A stretch of DNA of 64,000 nt, taken from the NCBI GenBank assembly GCA_037013495.1, contig CM072801.1, forward strand, positions 15,615,501 to 15,679,500. The letters run 5' to 3'. This document shows, one piece after another, positions 24,692 to 36,399 of the stretch (the stretch's first letter is position 1; each line of letters begins with the position of its first letter). The notes beneath the pieces were generated by a model. It saw only the letters and a program-made list of their open reading frames with translations, did not search any database and had not been told where the DNA came from. The position numbers were made by a program, and so were the translations under genes. This DNA comes from Hippophae tibetana. Its lineage: Eukaryota > Streptophyta > Magnoliopsida > Rosales > Elaeagnaceae.

Positions 24692-25146
24692 AAGTTGATC
24701 TTCGTGAAAAAATTATGATTCCTTACCGAAACATCATATACTTGTAGCTCTTGTAATTTTATCTCTGCTATCAATAGCAGAGTCTGTGATGTCTTAAAGT
24801 GCATTTTGTACTCCATTAGAGCGATTTCTTGTTCAATTTTTTTTTAAACCAAATTTCTTGGCGATGATGGATTAAATCTCTCCTGCAGTTTTTACCTACT
24901 TGATGTGGAGAATGAGTATTATGGTAAAAGGAAAAGTCTCACATTGAAACCAAACTCTTGGCAATGATGGATTAAATCTTTCTTACAGCTTCTACCTACC
25001 TGATTTGGAGAATGAGTATTATGGTAAAAGGAAAAGTCTCATATTGAAACCAAACTCTTGGAGATGATGGATTAAATCTCTCCTACAACTCTTACCTGCC
25101 CGATGTGGAGCGGAAGTATTGTGGTAAAAGGAAAGGTCTCACATCG

Positions 25147-25184
<38 letters not shown>

Positions 25185-25304
25185 CTATCGTAATCAACAT
25201 TTTTGTTAGTTTTACCTTTGATGTCTTAGCTTTTCATCAGTTTCAACAACTTCTGTGCAAGCTTAGATTCATAAACTTTATGGATCCAGCTTGATGGGGA
25301 GTAT
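24692..25304 (+). mobile_element. Internal region of the non-autonomous element, with a 100-bp triple repeat
   Basis: Only about 613 bp separate the primer-binding site from the 3' LTR, so there is no room for gag-pol. Units starting at 24863, 24963 and 25063 (GATGATGGATTAAATCT... through ...GGTAAAAGGAAAAGTCTCACATTGA) are spaced by exactly 100 bp. An (AT)n run follows at about 25149-25180. A polypurine-like ATGGGGAG precedes the 3' LTR. The structure matches TRIM-like elements mobilised in trans. No target duplication was found. Confidence 0.7.
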
Positions 25305-25812
25305 TGAAGATAAAATTAAGAAATAAATCAAGAACTTTAATTCAAGGAGTAAATTAAGGAATAAATCAATGAGTTGACATCCTTAATTTAAGGAGTAATT
25401 CAATGAGAAAACACAAAAAATCCTTAATTCAAGAAGAAAAACAAGGAATCCTTAATTCAAGGAGAAAAACAAGGAATCCTTAATTCAAGAAAAAAACAAG
25501 GAATCCTTAATTCAAGGAGAAAAACAAGGAATCCTTAATTCAAGGAGAAAAACAAGGAATCCTTAATTCAAGGAGAAAAACAAAGAATCCTTAATTCAAG
25601 GAGAAAAACAAGGAATCCTTAATTCAAGGAGAAAAACAAAAAATCCTTAATTCAATAAGTAAAACAAGTAATTCTTAATTCGAGGAGTAAATCTCCTTAT
25701 ATATAACTATAGAATTGTAATAAAAATATATGAAAGAAATAATACAACTTTGAGTGATTTTTTTATTTAGAAAGACCTTTAGGCCTTGCGTTTTTAAAAC
25801 CAATTTTCAACA
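25305..25812 (+). repeat. 3' LTR of the non-autonomous element, with its own 28-bp minisatellite
   Basis: The 508-bp LTR starts TGAAGATAAAATTAAG and ends CCAATTTTCAACA. Its minisatellite (about 25395-25690) has about 10-11 units of AACAAGGAATCCTTAATTCAAGGAGAAA and is more homogeneous than the array of the 5' LTR. It lacks the AAGAAATCATTAATTCAATA sub-block. The arrays have therefore evolved separately since insertion, or the two LTRs differed at insertion. Confidence 0.8.
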
Positions 25813-26275
25813 CCACATTTATATAAATTAATATTTTTTTTCAATTTATTACATTTCTTTATCAAACACAAAGAAGATAATGGGTTTTACATTCATTTTT
25901 CTCTTTAATTCCCCACATGAATCAGTAAACATACTCTTAAGGGACGAAAAAATATAATATCAAGATTAAAACCATAAGCTTATATGAGGACACCAAAATC
26001 ATGTAAGCGTTTCAAGTTGTTTATTGAATGCCAAATACAACTTATTTCTTCCCATTTCATAAAAACATTTCCCCAAAGACCTAATGCTCTTAACAATATG
26101 CACTATGGGCACAAGTTCCTTACAAAAGAGCATATGAAAACTAAATAGATCAACAACTTGAAGACCAAAAGCCTAATAAACGTATGAAAAAAGAGGAAAA
26201 GGAGTAAAAAAATCTGCCAGAGAGATATCTCATCTTAAGAAGGCAATCTCTCTATAACAAAGGAGAAAGAATTTA
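25813..26275. other. Intergenic DNA
   Basis: Nothing recognisable. AT-rich, no open frame of interest. Confidence 0.35.
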
Positions 26276-26283
26276 GCTAAGGG

Positions 26284-27029
26284 TAGGGATGAAAAACAAA
26301 AATCTATTGGATTCTAGCTCTACGGATATTTACTCTATGTAATTTACTCTTGATGGATCAGATCGAATCATGATCGACATGCAAGATTAATGTATCAGAT
26401 CGGATCAGAATGAATCGCTTCATGAATTAGGCTAAATCAAATCATCCGTGGATTGATCCAAATCTAAATCTTTTTAAATCTAAAAAAAATCATACATTCC
26501 CAAAATACTTCCCTAATTTTACAACTATTCATTTGGAAAACATTATAGTAAATAATCATTTTTAAAAAAAATTCTCTTACATTTTTATAAATTAAACTTT
26601 CTCTCCCTTAAAACTTTTATAAAACTATATGTTGTTATATAAAATTTATTAAATAAAAATTCAAATCTCATCATAGTCTTAACTTTTTATTTCTTTTTAT
26701 ATTTATTATAAGTAGTATTATTTTTTAATTTATTATAATTAATTTAAAATAAATAAGAAAGTTTCTAAAAAATGTAAGAAAGTACTTTTCTACCATATAT
26801 AATGTTATCTTATTTTTTAATTTATCAATCTAAAATATGTAATGAATTATGTCAAATAATGTTTTAGTTTTAAAAAAAATGAAAAAATGGAACAATTCAA
26901 ATTAGGGTAATAGATATCTATTGATTCGATCTAGAATCAAAATAGATGAGATTAGAGTGGATCTTTTAAACAATTGATCATATCATATCATCATCGAATT
27001 AGATTGAATCAGATCCATTTCCATCTTTA
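26284..27029. mobile_element. hAT-like non-autonomous element with GATC-rich ends
   Basis: The left end is TAGGGATGAAAAAC and the right end complemented is TAAAGATGGAAATG. Flanking 8-mers are GCTAAGGG (26276-26283) and GCTAGGTG (27030-27037), 6 of 8 matching. Alternatively the exact 8-mer TTTAGCTA at 26272-26279 and 27026-27033 can be read as the duplication, which shifts the ends by a few bases. The subterminal parts are packed with GATCAGATCGGATC-like words in both orientations, while the middle is pure AT. A relative seems to end at about 63122. Confidence 0.6.
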
Positions 27030-27384
27030 GCTAGGTGAGTTCTTTTTTTAAGAAGTGGAAATGTACAATAGCTTGGGGAAAAGAATCTATGGTGTTGGAG
27101 AAAAAAGGTTTTAGGCTTTCAACGTATGGCCCTTCACTTTTTGATACTCTCTCTCAAGTGAGTTATATATCTTACTATGAAGTGATTTATTATTTTAAAT
27201 AGTTTTGTGTGTATATTTATATATTTTTAGCATTTAAGGTGAAAATGGACTTACTTATGAATATTTTTGTTTTTAAAAGGACACATCTAATTTTTTTAAC
27301 TATATTTTACTAGAAATATCTTGCTACAAACATGACTTAAATGCCAAAAATCATTGGCATGGTCAAAAAGTTGAAAAATATATA

Positions 27385-27545
27385 ATAAGTGAAAGGCTAA
27401 AATGCACCATTTATTTTTAAAATTTTAAAACGTATGATTCAGTTCTCAAATTTTTAAAAACTCAAGCATAGGTCTCTAAACTTTTAAATCCTATAATTTA
27501 GTCCTAGATTTTTAAAGTTTCACACATAGGTCGACATAACTTTGT
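27385..27545. repeat. Half-copy of the 12.4-kb fold-back repeat
   Basis: Words such as AAAATGCACCATTTATTTTTAAAATTTTAAAA, ATTTAGTCCTAGATTTTTAAAG and CACACATAGGTC match 12415-12545 in the same orientation. No right arm is present. Confidence 0.5.
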
Positions 27546-27589
27546 AACTGGGAGTTTAATTGAGAATCCATAGAAACCACAAACAATAA

Positions 27590-28213
27590 GACACTACTGC
27601 ATAAGTTTTGAATGCTTGGGTAAAATAAGTTTTTTATATGGGCAAGTAATGGCCACTTAATGATGGACTTGACACCACTAGTGAGGTTCAGAAAGTCGTG
27701 AACCCAAGTGATGACATAATGGAAAAGTATACCTCCTCGACCTTGTACCCAAACCTAGCAGGTCCATGGCTAATGTTGAGTGTAAAAAAGTTCTTATCAT
27801 ATGACGAGATGTAAGGGGTCCTCGTCAGCAAATGACTTGCATGATAACCCAGTCAGTGTTGAGTCAACAAATAAACATCCAATAGGATAAATGACCGGTT
27901 TTCAATCTCTCAATTAAAGATAGGTCTATTACTATGAATAAGGGTCATTAACAGGTATATTTTCTCTTATGTATATTCATCATTCCTCATTATTAAACAT
28001 AACTTATACTCATAATTACTGACACTAAGATCTATACTCTCTCCCAAAATATCTCTTTGTATCTCTATGCATTATAAGGAAAGACTCTAGTTTCCTCTTT
28101 GTTCTCACTACCTGGACTCATTTAAGCATCGAAGAGCCAAAGGTCATCACATCTGTGGTAGTCCAACGTCCTAATGGTGTGTTGTCTATTCTTTGGTTTA
28201 CAAGAAGCATAAA
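27590..28213 (+). repeat. Probable gypsy LTR remnant (solo)
   Basis: The 3' part (TTACTGACACTAAGATC, CTGGACTCATTTAAGCATCGAAGAG, CATCACATCTGTGGTAGTCCAACG) resembles the R/U5 end of plant Ty3/gypsy LTRs, where 'ACTTAAGCATCGGAGTG' type sequence is common. No second LTR or coding region is adjacent. Boundaries are approximate. Confidence 0.4.
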
Positions 28214-28465
28214 TGCATCTAATTATTACCGTTGATAAAAATAGATATCAACACTAAGTATTATAAATAAAATGATACTTTATATTTAGCACGAGATGTC
28301 GTAAAAGTCCTTTACATTAAAAATAATTGTGTTAATTAGGTGCATCTAATCATTGTTGTTGATAAAAAACGATATCAAAACTAAGTACGTATTATAAATA
28401 AAATAATATTTTATATTTAGAATAAGGTCTGATAAAAGTCTTCTACATTAAAATATTTATATTAA
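28214..28465. repeat. 127-bp tandem duplication
   Basis: TGCATCTAATTATTACCGTTGATAAAAA... starts at 28214 and is repeated with about 15-20 % divergence from 28341 (TGCATCTAATCATTGTTGTTG...). Each copy includes TATTATAAATAAAAT and TCTACATTAAAA-like words. Non-coding. Confidence 0.7.
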
Positions 28466-29283
28466 TTAGTTTATTAGATTATAAAAGATATCATTTAATC
28501 CCTACTTTTTGTAAAAGTATCATAAAATGATAAATTTGACTATTCATACAATATTTTGATAATTTCATGATAAAAGTTTAATTATTTACGTAATATTTTA
28601 ATAATTTTTATGATAAAATAATATAACAAAAATCATTTTTATCTTTTCATTATTTACCAATAAAATAAAGTATTGAAAAAATAATAATATTTTATTTAAA
28701 ATATTAATAAAAATATTTTTCTATCATTTGTTGAAATTTTTTACAAAAATAAAATACCCAATAATATATATATATATATATTTTTAAATTAAATAATCCC
28801 TTTAACTTAATATAAATAACCTATATAATATTTTCTCTATATTTTAATATAATTTAATTAATAACCACAAATTTATTACATAAAATTACAAGTTTGTTAT
28901 ACAGCACCACCTTAATATGAACACAAATTTATCACTAATTAAATTTTTTTAATTAGAAAATTGCATCGCATATGACACATACTTGGCATATAAAATGTGG
29001 ACAAGCAATAGCATCCAATTAAATAACGCCACGCAAGAAAACAACAAAGGATCGACGTGTCATCTGCACAAGCAACTTCGTTTTGACTCCGATTATTTTA
29101 TCGTCTTCACCTTCCAAATTAAAGCAGCAAGAAGAAGAAGTTTGTCTCCCTAATAATCTCCTAAAAACCAGAAAAAGCATTCCTTTTTCTCTATTATCCT
29201 GATACATATTCGTATTTTTATTCGTTCCGTATACTTTTGATTGGACGGTGGTGGTTGATTAGATCAGATCTAGTCTAAGGACC
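28466..29283. other. AT-rich DNA and probable promoter/5' leader of the UBC32-like gene
   Basis: No gene. The last 250 bp become less AT-rich and end in ACCATGG, a favourable start context for the gene at 29284. No single TATA box stands out. Confidence 0.35.
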
Positions 29284-31732
29284 ATGGCGGAGGAAAAGTA
29301 CAATCGGAAGAACCCTGCGGTGAAGAGAATCCTTCAGGAGCTCAAGGAGATGCAATCCAATCCCTCCGATGATTTCATGAGTCTACCTCTTGAGGTTTGT
29401 TTATGCAATTTCTTTTAGCTCGTAATGCATTTTGGGCTTGTATTGGTGTTTGTAGCTTGGTTGATTCTGTAATTCAGATTTTAAGGAAAGAATTCATAAT
29501 TTTATTGAGGACGGTTGATTTTCTAAGTTGAATGCTTTTTTCTTTGATTTTTGATCATTTGTTCTTCCTTCGATACGTCATTTTCTGATCATCAATCCAA
29601 TCGTTGTTATTGAGTTCGAACTTGGAATTCAATTGGGTTACGATAATTTTAAACGTTTTCACGTTTTGTATCAATTTTTCTAAAATTATTGATTTTATGG
29701 AGAGATTAATCCACTGGATGTTAGGTTACATCGTTGGGCAAGCATATATTTTCTATTAATTTATTGATCGAGTCCGAGCCTCATTTTGTCAAATTAACTA
29801 CTGCACAAGTCACCAGTTTTCCGTATTTGGAATTTCCTCCTATTAATGGATGCATATTTGAACTTGGGATTAACACCAAATTTTTGTTTTTGGAGTAAAC
29901 AATCATATATCACAAAGTAAATTTCTGTTTAATTGTTTAAATGATAAACAGAATAGAACTTTGGGGTTGGTGTTGCTTGAGAGTTAGTAGTAATGTTGAC
30001 TTCTGAAGAATGTGCTATTATGGATTTCAGCAGTCTTTTCTGAACTGGAGTTACAGTATAATTAAAGGACTATCGGATCCCAAGTCCCAATCTTAAGCTT
30101 TTTTTTTCCTAGTTCTTCTACTATTTGCCAATGATATTTGTTAATGTATTTTGATGATCTTCTATTAGGTTTGTATCCAACCAAAATACGTATGTTGTAT
30201 AATAACTTTTATCTGCCATTACTTAGTTCCTCTGTTTCATCCTTCATATTACTTGAGACTGTTGATTTATCCGTGGCACCTGTTTACGTGTCTAAGGAAG
30301 TTTATAGCAATTTCTAGATTCAAGTTAATGCATCGTGTGCAATATTATGTGGTTTGAAGCTAAATTGTAATCATTTATAGGAGAATATATTTGAATGGCA
30401 ATTTGCAATTAGGGGACCCCAAGATACAGAATTTGAGGGTGGGATCTATCATGGGCGTATTCAGTTGCCTGCAGAATATCCACTCAAGCCTCCATCATTT
30501 TTGTTATTGACGGTAAAGATTGTTCCTTCCTTATCTTTAAGGACATTTTAGGTGGGGCTATGGTCTCTTCTGTGCTGGGCCAGTTTTTCCTTTCATTTAT
30601 GGTTCCATTTATGATATGCTAACAAAATCTGCTTCTGTAACAGCCAAATGGTCGATTTGAGACCCAAACCAAGATTTGCTTAAGCATATCAAATTATCAT
30701 CCTGAACATTGGCAGCCATCATGGAGTGGTAAATTCCAAGTTTCATTTTGTTAGGGAGCATATTGGATGAAACAGAATTGAAAAAACTGCATTTTGAATA
30801 TATGTAAACCATATGTTTTTCACGTTATAAGTAAAAAATTATGCACCGTGTAGAGGGGTTAAATATGAAACTTTACTTCTGAAGAGGTTATGCTATACAA
30901 TTAAACCGCTAACATTTTAGGTTTTTCCTTGATGGCATTGCTAATCTAATGTCTTTATTGCTGGATTGCTTATGAATGTCTTAAAAGGCTGTTAAGATCT
31001 TAGATTTTTCCATCATGGCATTTATTCTCATATTTTCTAATCTATGGTTGCTTTCGTAGTGCGCACTGCTTTGGTTGCACTTATTGCATTCATGCCCACC
31101 AGTCCAAATGGTGCATTGGGTTCCCTTGACTACAAGAAGGAAGAAAGGCGTGTTTTAGCCATTAAGTCTCGTGAAGCATCCCCTAAATTTGGGACTCCTG
31201 AGCGTCAAAAGTTAATTGATGAGGTACAAGACATGCCTAAGCACCTTTTACAATAAATAAATTTATATACTCAACGAACAATTTGGTGATCATGCTGTCA
31301 ATTTCTCAGATTCACCAATATATGCTGAGCAGGGCTCCCCATTTTCCTGAATTGAGCCCTTCAAATGATACTGAAGAAAATCCTTCGAAGAGGAAAGGTG
31401 ATGCCCTGACAAGTTCTCAAGAGGCTGAGGTTGCACCTCTTACAGAGGCAGTTCCAAGCCTACCAGTTGAGGATGAGATTGTTGAAGAACAACAGGAAGT
31501 CCTTGCTAATGATAACCCAAGTCTTGTGGGATTGAGAGCAATGAATGAGGTCCCATCAGATAGCACAAGAAATCAGATGCTGCAAAAACCTCAAACAAGG
31601 GTTCGAAAGCCGGCTGATGACTCCATGTTTACTTGGGCAGCTGTTGGACTTACCATTGCTATTGTGGTTATTTTACTGAAAAAGTTTCTGAAATCTAGTG
31701 GATATGGTGCTGTTTTCATGGATGGTTCCTAG
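29284..31732 (+). CDS. UBC32-like: ER-membrane ubiquitin-conjugating enzyme E2, UBC32/UBE2J-like (5 exons, 304 aa)
   Basis: Exons by GT/AG borders and frame: 29284-29394, 30381-30512, 30644-30728, 31060-31223 and 31310-31732, giving 304 codons plus TAG. The E2 fold runs from MAEEKYNRKNPAVKRI to about residue 165. TPNGRFE is followed by the catalytic Cys in TKICLSIS (near residue 95), and NYHPEHWQPSW is the UBE2J-type region. These E2s lack the usual HPN tripeptide. An acidic linker follows, then a C-terminal membrane anchor (FTWAAVGLTIAIVVILLKKF). The family works in ER-associated degradation with the E2 domain in the cytosol; Arabidopsis UBC32, about 309 aa, acts in stress and brassinosteroid responses. 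The length, anchor and all catalytic-region residues are intact. It is convergent with the USP gene downstream. Confidence 0.93.
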
Positions 31733-32869
31733 AAGCTACAACAGGAGTTATTCTTGAGTGAAAGCTCCACATTCTAGTGCAATAGCCATTAGGGTTGTCG
31801 AAAGATGAACCTGTCTAAGATTTAAAGTTATATAGGAAGAATCTGTAATATACTACGATAATTAACTATGCGCTTATGCTTCATTGTTTATACTTGATAA
31901 TGATACCGCCAGCAAAATGTATTGGCAACCTATTTGCAAATGTGTTCCAGAGCATACTGTTTTGAGAATTGATCATATTCCCTATTGAATCATTAATGGA
32001 ATTGTATTAGATTCTTATATCTATTCCTTGCCAAGAAAGAGAGAAGACTATCAACTCGAGACATAATTGTAATGTGTACCTAGTGTTAATGCTTCGTTTT
32101 TAATCAATGGCTACTTATTTTGCGCTGGATAAAGATGCAATATGTATTTATTTTATTTGAGTTCAATATGTTTAAATTATTGAATTTATAATGAGTTGAA
32201 GTGATAAAAATCTGAAATTTAATATCTGATTATAATGAGTTTATTTTATGTATTAATTTTTCAATAAAATATAATTTTATAGATATTATGTAACGTTTTC
32301 TTCTTCAAGAAATGAGGGGTATTTGCCCTTCCAGATCCCTTCTACAAATCCGCCCTGTGTCTCTGTTGTGAATTATATTGTGCATTACTTTGTTGGAAGG
32401 ATGAAATCTACGCCATCAAATTCCTTATGTATGTCACACTTGTTACCGTTTCAAATCACGTTCGAAACAGTTGATTAAAAAAAGTGCAAAGCAAACTTCA
32501 ACCTGCAACTACTTTGTGGGATTCCCTTTTTATAAAAAAGGTAGTTGCTTTTGGTGAATCATTCAAAACCACACAAGAATCTTCAAAAGCAAACAGGGTA
32601 TAGCAACTTGTATTTCACCATTAGCAATATAAAAAAGTAACTGATTTATTCTTCAAATGAAAAATCATGGATTAATCACATAACATATGAATTACGTAAT
32701 GCCAATATATACACACATATTAGTATACTACGAAGTTCATCTGTGTGTTTAATATGAAAGATAAAATAGTTGTCCATCTTAAATTCATTCCAAAGAACCG
32801 GATGGGCAAAAGAGGTCAAACATTCAAGAATAGGTTTTATTCTTCAAACAGATATCATGGACAAAGGAT
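31733..32869. other. Intergenic region between convergent genes
   Basis: It contains the 3' ends of both neighbours and no further gene. The part 32290-32480 is less AT-rich without a readable frame. Confidence 0.4.
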
Positions 32870-34853
32870 TTAGCTTTCATGGTTCTTCACAACAGTAATA
32901 GGACAATTCCCATTGTTCACCACATAATTGCTGACACTGCCCATAAGAGCCCTGCAAAACAAAGATAACACCAATCAACTAAAATTAAGAGTATTGTTAT
33001 ATAGATCAAGTTACGTGTAATTGAATGTTAAACCTTAAGACCGCTTACTAACAAGAAACCAATTATATTGTAACATGTGAACTGATGATGTATGTATAAT
33101 TTGTGATAATTTTTTTTTTCTTAAAATTAATCAAATATGATAAAATTGAAAGAAGCTACTTTATGTTCTGGTGTGCAGATGAACTCCTATGGGCATATTG
33201 AGAGCAAATGAGAATGTGAATCATTCTTCAATTAGTACAAGACTATAACCATTCTTTTGAATCATTTGCTAAATGGTACAATCTTCATTAAGTCTACACT
33301 CCGATTCAAGCCAATTAAACTAGTCTTTTAATGGCTAATTTCCCTTAAACTTTGATCTTAATTCTACCTTATTTGTCCCATATTTTAAGGGTACTCTAAG
33401 TTCAACCATTTTATTTTCTAGAACCGGGCCCATCATAGGTTAGATAATTTTATTTCAAACCCACATTTCATCAATTGGCACAAGATAATAACCATAAAAC
33501 TATAGGCCCAAAAGCCCTGATAAATTTTCACAAGACAAGAGCTCCCATTCCAAAAAGTTAGCCTCTTAGATAGAGTCGATTCATTCATTTATGAACCATG
33601 ATTTCATTGATATTTTATTTATTGAAGGCTTGTTTGCTTTTTACATCTCAACAGTTTAGCACGGTTGTTTTGGTTGATACAATTTAGGACGATTATTCTT
33701 CAAAATGAGGATACTATAAGGACACTTTTGGTACCCTAAATAGCATCTCCATGACTTTAAGGAGCCTTACAAGAACTTGATACAACTTGCGTCCATGGAA
33801 ACAAGTCAAAGCATTTTATGTCCAAAGCAGTAAAAGATGCAAAAGATTCCACATTCTACATTCAACCGTCGAAGTCATAAAGCAAGAAATAAATCTGAAA
33901 ATGGGGATGAGAAAAAGTACCTCTTAATTTTGCCAAGTCCTCTGTTCCCAATAACAAGGGAGGTCAGGGGGATATGATCAATTGCTTCACAAATCTTATC
34001 ACGGGGATCACCCCAGTAGATTTTGATCACCACCACAATCTGTTCCAATTCATTGAAAAACAAGATCAGTATTTAGTAGGTACAATTTCCAATAATATAA
34101 ATACCAAAAAAGTAAAGGTTTAATAGTATAGCATTAACTCGTTGTGAGATGCACATATATTTTTATTTTACATAAACTAAAAACATATGTTTTCACAGGT
34201 TAAAAAATGTGGATCACATTTTTTTTCCTTCTAATAACATAAAAAAACATGTTTTTAAGAACATTAAAAGTGAAAACAGTTAAATAATTAGGTTATATAA
34301 AAACTTGATAACCACCTTTTTCTGCCTATTTGCTGTGTTGAGTATGTCCAAAGTTTCAGGGTCAGGCTTCAATCCATACTTCTTCATAGTGTGTGCATCA
34401 GATAAATCACTTAGAGGAATCAAAGCTGCATTTCAGTAATGGGTTAATTCTTACCCATGAGAAATCAGATTGTTTTATCTCTTCAACTTTTATTGACTAT
34501 TTAATTTTTTTTTTTAAAAGAGAGTAATTTTGAATTTTAATAACCTGATATTATTACGTACTTAAAAAAATGAATAATTTATCACAAATAACGTTTGATA
34601 AAAAGAAATTGTCTTGATAACAAGCAGAAAATAAACAACTTTATGAAAGAAAGAGAATAGAAATAGAGAACATACGGGAACCAGTTAGAGCCCAGAGCTG
34701 CATCTCGCCCTCCTCGTAATTCCCTTCAGGTTGAACATCAACCAGGACAAGGTGATCCCCATCCCTCACAAGATTATCCAATGCCCATATCAACGCTTTC
34801 TTGCTGCATGCTGAGAAATCCACTGCCACCCCTATTCTTCTTTCTCCTTCCAT
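32870..34853 (-). CDS. Universal stress protein, UspA-like (4 exons, 162 aa)
   Basis: Minus-strand exons are 34853-34676, 34425-34316, 34039-33921 and 32951-32870. They join in frame with GT/AG borders and end in TAA at 32870-32872, for 162 residues, the usual size of a one-domain plant USP. The start MEGERRIGVAVDFSACS matches the family; an in-frame ATG ten codons upstream (34883) is less likely. The nucleotide-binding motif G-2x-G-9x-G-S is present in GNRGLGKIKRALMGS, followed by VSNYVVNNGNCPITVV. Plant USPs of this type bind ATP or AMP and respond to drought, hypoxia or salt; the exact partner is unknown. All exons look intact, so the gene is probably functional. Confidence 0.9.
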
Positions 34854-35394
34854 TTCTCTCTCTATCTCTATATCCTTAAACAAAACAAATATTCTTTCTT
34901 CTCTCTTTCACGAAATGAATGTTGTTTGGTTTTTTTTTCTTTTTTGATCGGAATGATTCAAACAAAGACCCGACTTCTTATAGAGACCAAACACTATGAC
35001 CACCTCTCAAAACAAGAGATTCGATTTATAGAGATTTCGACAATTGTAGGAGTGAGATTTGGTTAACTAGTGGTGCGTTCAAACAATACGATGAATTTAT
35101 CCTTTATTTGTTTTATAATTTGAATGTATATCATTTAATTAAGAATTTATAGTTTAAATTGGGTAATTAAAAACAATAATAAATAGTGAATCTTATTCGA
35201 ATGAATTCAGTATCACATGTCCGTTGGATGGACTGGACATGGCCTTCGATTCAACATCTGAAGGTGATTGTGTGTAGGACAGCAAAGCATGAAACAATTG
35301 TATTTTTTTTTTGTTTGTTTGCTGTAAAAGCGTGCAATAATTGTTTGGTTCATAATAATTAACTTTGATGCTAAAATAATTAATTATTTTTTGT
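34854..35394. other. Upstream region of the USP gene
   Basis: Pyrimidine/purine-rich leader (TTTCTCTCTCTATCTCTATATCC near 34851-34873), then AT-rich DNA up to the start of the viral repeat. No gene. Confidence 0.35.
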
Positions 35395-35689
35395 TATTTT
35401 TTATATTAATTATTTTTTATCATTATAATAACAATGGATTATTATAAAAAATACTCTTAAATTTTGAATTTTTTTCAAAAATATTTATAAAATTTTAAAA
35501 AATTCAAAAATACACTCGAAACATAACGAAAATTAAATCTAACATAAGTGAAAATAACATTATTAAAACATAAGAAGAAAAAATAAACTAAGAAATAGTA
35601 GAATTATAAACATAAGATATTTCATAATGTTTTTCACACGACATGGTAATAAGTAAAAAAAAATTAAAAAAATTAAAAAAAACAAAATT

Positions 35690-36370
35690 AAATCTTAAAG
35701 TAAAAGATGGATTTAAAGATGTATCATTCTTATCTCTACGAAAATTATTCTCCAAAAAAAACATAGTTTATTATAAAATAAGTAATAAAGAAATTAATAT
35801 TAATATTACATATACAAAATAAATATATAATATACTATTAATTGATAAAAAACTATATTAAATAAGCTATTCAAAATTTTCCAAAAATATAAAGAAAAAA
35901 TTAGATATATCTATTTAAGAAAAATGCAAATATTAATAAAAGTTCATTTCAAAGAAAGAATAGATAAACCAATAAAAATAGCATTACTAGATAATAAAAT
36001 AATAAATAGGAAAAATGTTTTACTATGAATGATCCATTGTAACTAAGGATACCAAAAGTTAAAATTTAAAACATATCTTATATGTGTTATTAATACCCAT
36101 GATAAAAATCTAAACCCAATATTAAGTCTAACTTATGGATTTAAAAGAAGAAATTTAGTAAAAGATGGAAATCATACATTTTTAATACATTATCTAGTAG
36201 TATATTCTTTAAGAAATAGTCATAATAGTTCAATATACAGACAAAATAAATTATAAAAATAGACAAAAATTTTAAGGAACTTAAACAAATAATAAAACCA
36301 AAAATATTAATAAATTTTGAAATATAAGAAGAATAACAATTAGATATCAAAGAAAAACCCTAATAATAGA
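35690..36370 (+). pseudogene. Endogenous caulimovirid 1: movement-protein remnant
   Basis: Translation with interruptions shows the 30K-superfamily caulimovirid pattern: a block with 'IYYGISNK', a 'IPLIDKK' segment and a 'GNLRYQKLKF' type block, all also legible in the second copy at 55700-56390. At least several stops and frameshifts break it. The movement protein would have enlarged plasmodesmata for cell-to-cell spread. Confidence 0.6.
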
Positions 36371-36399
36371 AAGAAAAAGTAACGTTGTTAGAAATAATA

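Noticed and set aside
25103..25294. Open frame with an (IY)n stretch
   Set aside because: It is made by an (AT)n microsatellite inside the non-autonomous LTR element.
29019..29207. Short minus-strand frame upstream of the UBC32-like gene
   Set aside because: No domain, no splice context, and it lies in the likely promoter/leader of the plus-strand gene.
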